Assembly (NCBI RefSeq): GCF_019024325.1
Contig: NZ_JAFNJS010000015.1
Location: 1-46,584, forward strand
From: Falsiroseomonas tokyonensis
GTDB taxonomy: Bacteria; Pseudomonadota; Alphaproteobacteria; Acetobacterales; Acetobacteraceae
Length of the DNA: 46,584 nt
Reading direction: 5' to 3'
Shown here: in pieces, positions 44,713 to 46,584 of the stretch
Position numbering within the stretch: the stretch's first letter is position 1
How the letters are laid out: the number at the start of each line of letters is the position of its first letter
The notes under the pieces: model-generated
The model's input: the letters and a program-made list of their open reading frames with translations, nothing else
Databases searched by the model: none
Told to the model about the DNA's origin: nothing
Position numbers and translations under genes: made by a program

Positions 44713-44930
44713 GCGGGTCTCCGGTTGGTCCGGTTCGCATGCAGGCGCTGGGGTGCCGGGAAGTGTAGGCCACGCTCTCCCCGGTCGGAGGTCTCGCGCG
44801 CAGCTTCCTCGGCAGCGCGGCTGCGCAGCCGCAGCAGGCCGGCGGCCAGGATGCTGCAGACCTCGCGGAGGTGCGACGGGAGGTGGGGATTGGCCGCAGG
44901 GCGGAGGGGTTCGCTTGCCACCCCCACCAT
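44709..44930 (-). CDS. Small conserved-looking protein heading the recombinase operon
   Basis: A 73-codon frame whose stop overlaps the DUF2924 start as ATGA, the same junction as the next two in this operon; this is the main reason to treat it as real. It contains LREVCSILAAGLLRLRSRAA and ends ERGLHFPAPQRLHANRTNRR, resembling small proteins I recall upstream of DUF2924-recombinase pairs. The start at 44930 has no good RBS; a downstream start is possible. Function unknown. Confidence 0.6.
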
Positions 44931-45032
44931 TTACCCAGGCACGCGGGAATCCGTCTCACGGAGTGCAGATTCGATTCGACATACGCGCGCATGGGTTGAT
45001 AGAACGAAAAATGAACATCATCGGGCGAGAGC
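44931..45032. promoter_or_regulatory. Divergent intergenic region with small inverted repeat
   Basis: 102 bases between divergent operons, expected to hold both promoters. TCCGT CTC ACGGA (44950-44962) is an exact 5-bp inverted repeat with a 3-base centre, a candidate binding site for the helix-turn-helix protein of the recombinase operon. It shares the ACGGA word with the repeats at 30726-30847. No clear -35/-10 pair was assigned. Confidence 0.4.
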
Positions 45033-46277
45033 ATGGCCAGGGACCTCAAGAAGTTTGTCAATCCGAAGTTCTTGAAGACCGTCAATCTCGGTCTGTTCCG
45101 GCGGCTATTCGAGCGCCAGCCTGAGGCATTGCGCGGCTTCGATCTGGCTGACTTTGACGGTGATGATGCGGACGTCCGGGATCGGCTGAAGACCTTCTTC
45201 GAAGGTACCGAGGATGCGTTGCCGCGCGGCATCGTGGCAGACCTTCATCACATCGCTGAGCTCGGCACTGAGAACGGCATGCACTTGCTTCAGGAGCGTG
45301 CCGCCGCCCGCGACATCAACATCGCCGCGCCACTCGATCTGGATGGCAACCCAGTCCCGCTTGATCCGAAGCACTTCGCCCTTCTCGCGTTTCTGGACCA
45401 CCGCCCCGTCTTCGACGCTGCATCGGACATGCTTGCCCGCCAGGCCCGATCCTCCCTGGCGGAGTATGTGGGCCTTGATGAAGGGATCGAGCCACGCCTC
45501 GATGACGACTCACGGGCGGCCTTCGAGGCCGCGGCAGCCGAGATGTTCCAGCGCGACCACCGCGGCGCCTTCTGCCGCGTGGGGTGGTACGAAGATGGCG
45601 ACCAGACAGTCCTGGTCGTCACCCACGGGGCGCCTGTGGCCGTCGTACCGGTGATCAATGGGGACCAAGAGGACGTCATCAGCTATCGCAGCGTCGAATA
45701 TGCCGTGCTTGCCTACAATGTGGGCACTGGGCGCATGGGTGTCGGCGGCGTCCGGAAGGCGCTGCGCGCGGAGCTGGCTGAGTTCTTCGCTGTGCATATG
45801 CTCAGGCGCCCAGGCTTCTTTGCCGGTGAGGACTGCCAGGACCTCTACACGCTGGAGCGCATCGAGAACGTGGGCTTCGGCTTTCGGGTGAACCACGCCT
45901 TCGATGCTGGCATCCAGCAGGTGGACATCGTCGAAGTGCAGATCGACCGCATCGGCACAGATCCCCGTAGCGGCGAGGCGGCCGTCGAAGCGCAGAATGT
46001 GACCCGGGACTTTCGTGGCAATGCGCTGACCCGGCTCCATGAATTCGGCGATCGGGTCTCGTTCAGCACGGGCCGCTACCGGATCGGGCACATCGTCATC
46101 CGCATCCACTTCGGAGATGGCCGTAGCCGTGCGTCACGTGTGACCATCAAAATCAAACCGCCCTCCCTCGCCGTGTTCAAAAGGCAGCGCTTCGAGGCGC
46201 GTGTCATGGAGCTCCTTCGCCGGAATGGATTCTGCCGTGAACGACAGCCTGCCGAAGCTGCTGCTGCGGCGGAGTGA
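45033..46277 (+). CDS. Hypothetical protein of unknown function next to the recombinase
   Basis: A 414-residue soluble protein that I do not recognise. The N-terminal third is helical and charged (MARDLKKFVNPKFLKTVNLG, RLFERQPEALRGFDLADFDG). The middle has a beta-rich stretch (RVGWYEDGDQTVLVVTHGAP, then YRSVEYAVLAYNVGTGRMGV). The C-terminal third alternates strands and turns and ends with an Ala-rich tail. No signal peptide, membrane span or catalytic motif is visible. It overlaps the next gene by 53 bases, so the two are probably one unit. Confidence 0.7.
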   Translation: MARDLKKFVNPKFLKTVNLGLFRRLFERQPEALRGFDLADFDGDDADVRDRLKTFFEGTEDALPRGIVADLHHIAELGTENGMHLLQERAAARDINIAAPLDLDGNPVPLDPKHFALLAFLDHRPVFDAASDMLARQARSSLAEYVGLDEGIEPRLDDDSRAAFEAAAAEMFQRDHRGAFCRVGWYEDGDQTVLVVTHGAPVAVVPVINGDQEDVISYRSVEYAVLAYNVGTGRMGVGGVRKALRAELAEFFAVHMLRRPGFFAGEDCQDLYTLERIENVGFGFRVNHAFDAGIQQVDIVEVQIDRIGTDPRSGEAAVEAQNVTRDFRGNALTRLHEFGDRVSFSTGRYRIGHIVIRIHFGDGRSRASRVTIKIKPPSLAVFKRQRFEARVMELLRRNGFCRERQPAEAAAAAE

Positions 46278-46584
46278 GGCAGGGCACGGCGCTGTTCTGT
46301 GGGGACGCGAGGCACAGCCGCATTTCGGCAGGGCGTTCGACCGCCTGCTGGCCGAAGGCCTGCTGACGGAACGCGCGCCGGCGACAATCTGGCCACCTTG
46401 CTCGACCTGCGACGGCCGCTGTGAAGGGCGGGATATCGTGCTCATCGGCGATCTGCTGGTCGCCGAATGCCCCGAGGATCACCGCTGCAACAGCACCCTG
46501 GCGCCATACCTGATCCGCAGCTTCGAGATCGACGCGGCCGTACTGTGCCGCCTGATTGCTGCTGCGTCTGGCCTCTCCGGTGAT
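46225..46584 (+). CDS. Unknown protein with cysteine cluster (partial, runs off window)
   Basis: The frame starting at the ATG at 46225 is open to the window end (120 codons seen). Later starts are possible, because the 53-base overlap with the previous gene is long. The first ~45 residues could form a small helical DNA-binding-like unit (FGRAFDRLLAEGLLTER). Then comes PPCSTCDGRCEGR and later ECPEDHRCN: five cysteines with CxxCx3C and Cx5C spacing that suggest a zinc-binding module. Function unknown. Confidence 0.5.
   Translation, partial: MDSAVNDSLPKLLLRRSEAGHGAVLWGREAQPHFGRAFDRLLAEGLLTERAPATIWPPCSTCDGRCEGRDIVLIGDLLVAECPEDHRCNSTLAPYLIRSFEIDAAVLCRLIAAASGLSGD

Noticed and set aside
44817-44832. 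16-bp perfect palindrome GCGGCTGCGCAGCCGC
   Set aside because: It lies within the small leading gene of the recombinase operon and is easily produced by GC-rich codons; no other evidence for a site.

Overview
The window is GC-rich (mostly about 65-75% by eye) and its codon use, phage families and stress genes fit an alphaproteobacterium, most likely in or near the Acetobacteraceae (Roseomonas-like). That placement is inferred from protein style; there is no rRNA or marker gene here.

1-21943 is the morphogenesis half of a tailed (siphovirus-type, lambda-like) prophage, all on the + strand: terminase end, gpW-like connector, portal, FCCH-domain structural protein, fused prohead protease/major capsid protein, DUF2190 decoration protein, P5/endolysin-like protein, gpFII-like connector, holin-like protein, DUF6441 protein, tail terminator, tail tube, tail assembly chaperone with a textbook -1 frameshift signal, tape measure, distal tail proteins, NlpC/P60-like peptidase, tail tip and tail spike. 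Integrase, repressor and replication genes lie outside the window or are absent. A two-gene, lower-GC cargo (9433-13465) sits between tail tube and tail assembly chaperone. It encodes an unrecognised protein with an RYYSFY-type N-terminus and a protein with two complete phospholipase D (HKD) motifs, and it is a candidate uncharacterised anti-phage or exclusion module.

22307-30348 looks like chromosomal stress and redox metabolism. A six-gene minus-strand run (TetR regulator, two glutathione transferases, two peroxiredoxin-like proteins, haloacid dehalogenase) has a palindromic operator-like site just upstream of tetR. Divergent from it are thioredoxin, CcdA/DsbD-like, DUF302, YeeE/YedE and TauE/SafE genes, suggesting extracytoplasmic thiol and sulfur-compound handling.

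30977-42487 is a four-gene, tightly coupled operon: SNF2 helicase with DUF3883, an unrecognised 561-aa protein, a DUF1156 DNA methylase and a DUF499 ATPase. This is a helicase-methylase-ATPase defence system related in logic to DISARM and BREX. The ATPase carries an N-terminal Swt1-like HEPN domain with an intact RNxxxH motif, and the methylase has a low-GC central segment.

42456-44930 (minus strand) is a serine-recombinase operon of four genes joined by three consecutive ATGA overlaps. Its last gene overlaps the end of the defence operon tail to tail. 45033 to the end holds two genes I do not recognise, the second with a cysteine-rich cluster and truncated by the window edge. No tRNA, rRNA, CRISPR array or intact insertion sequence was found.
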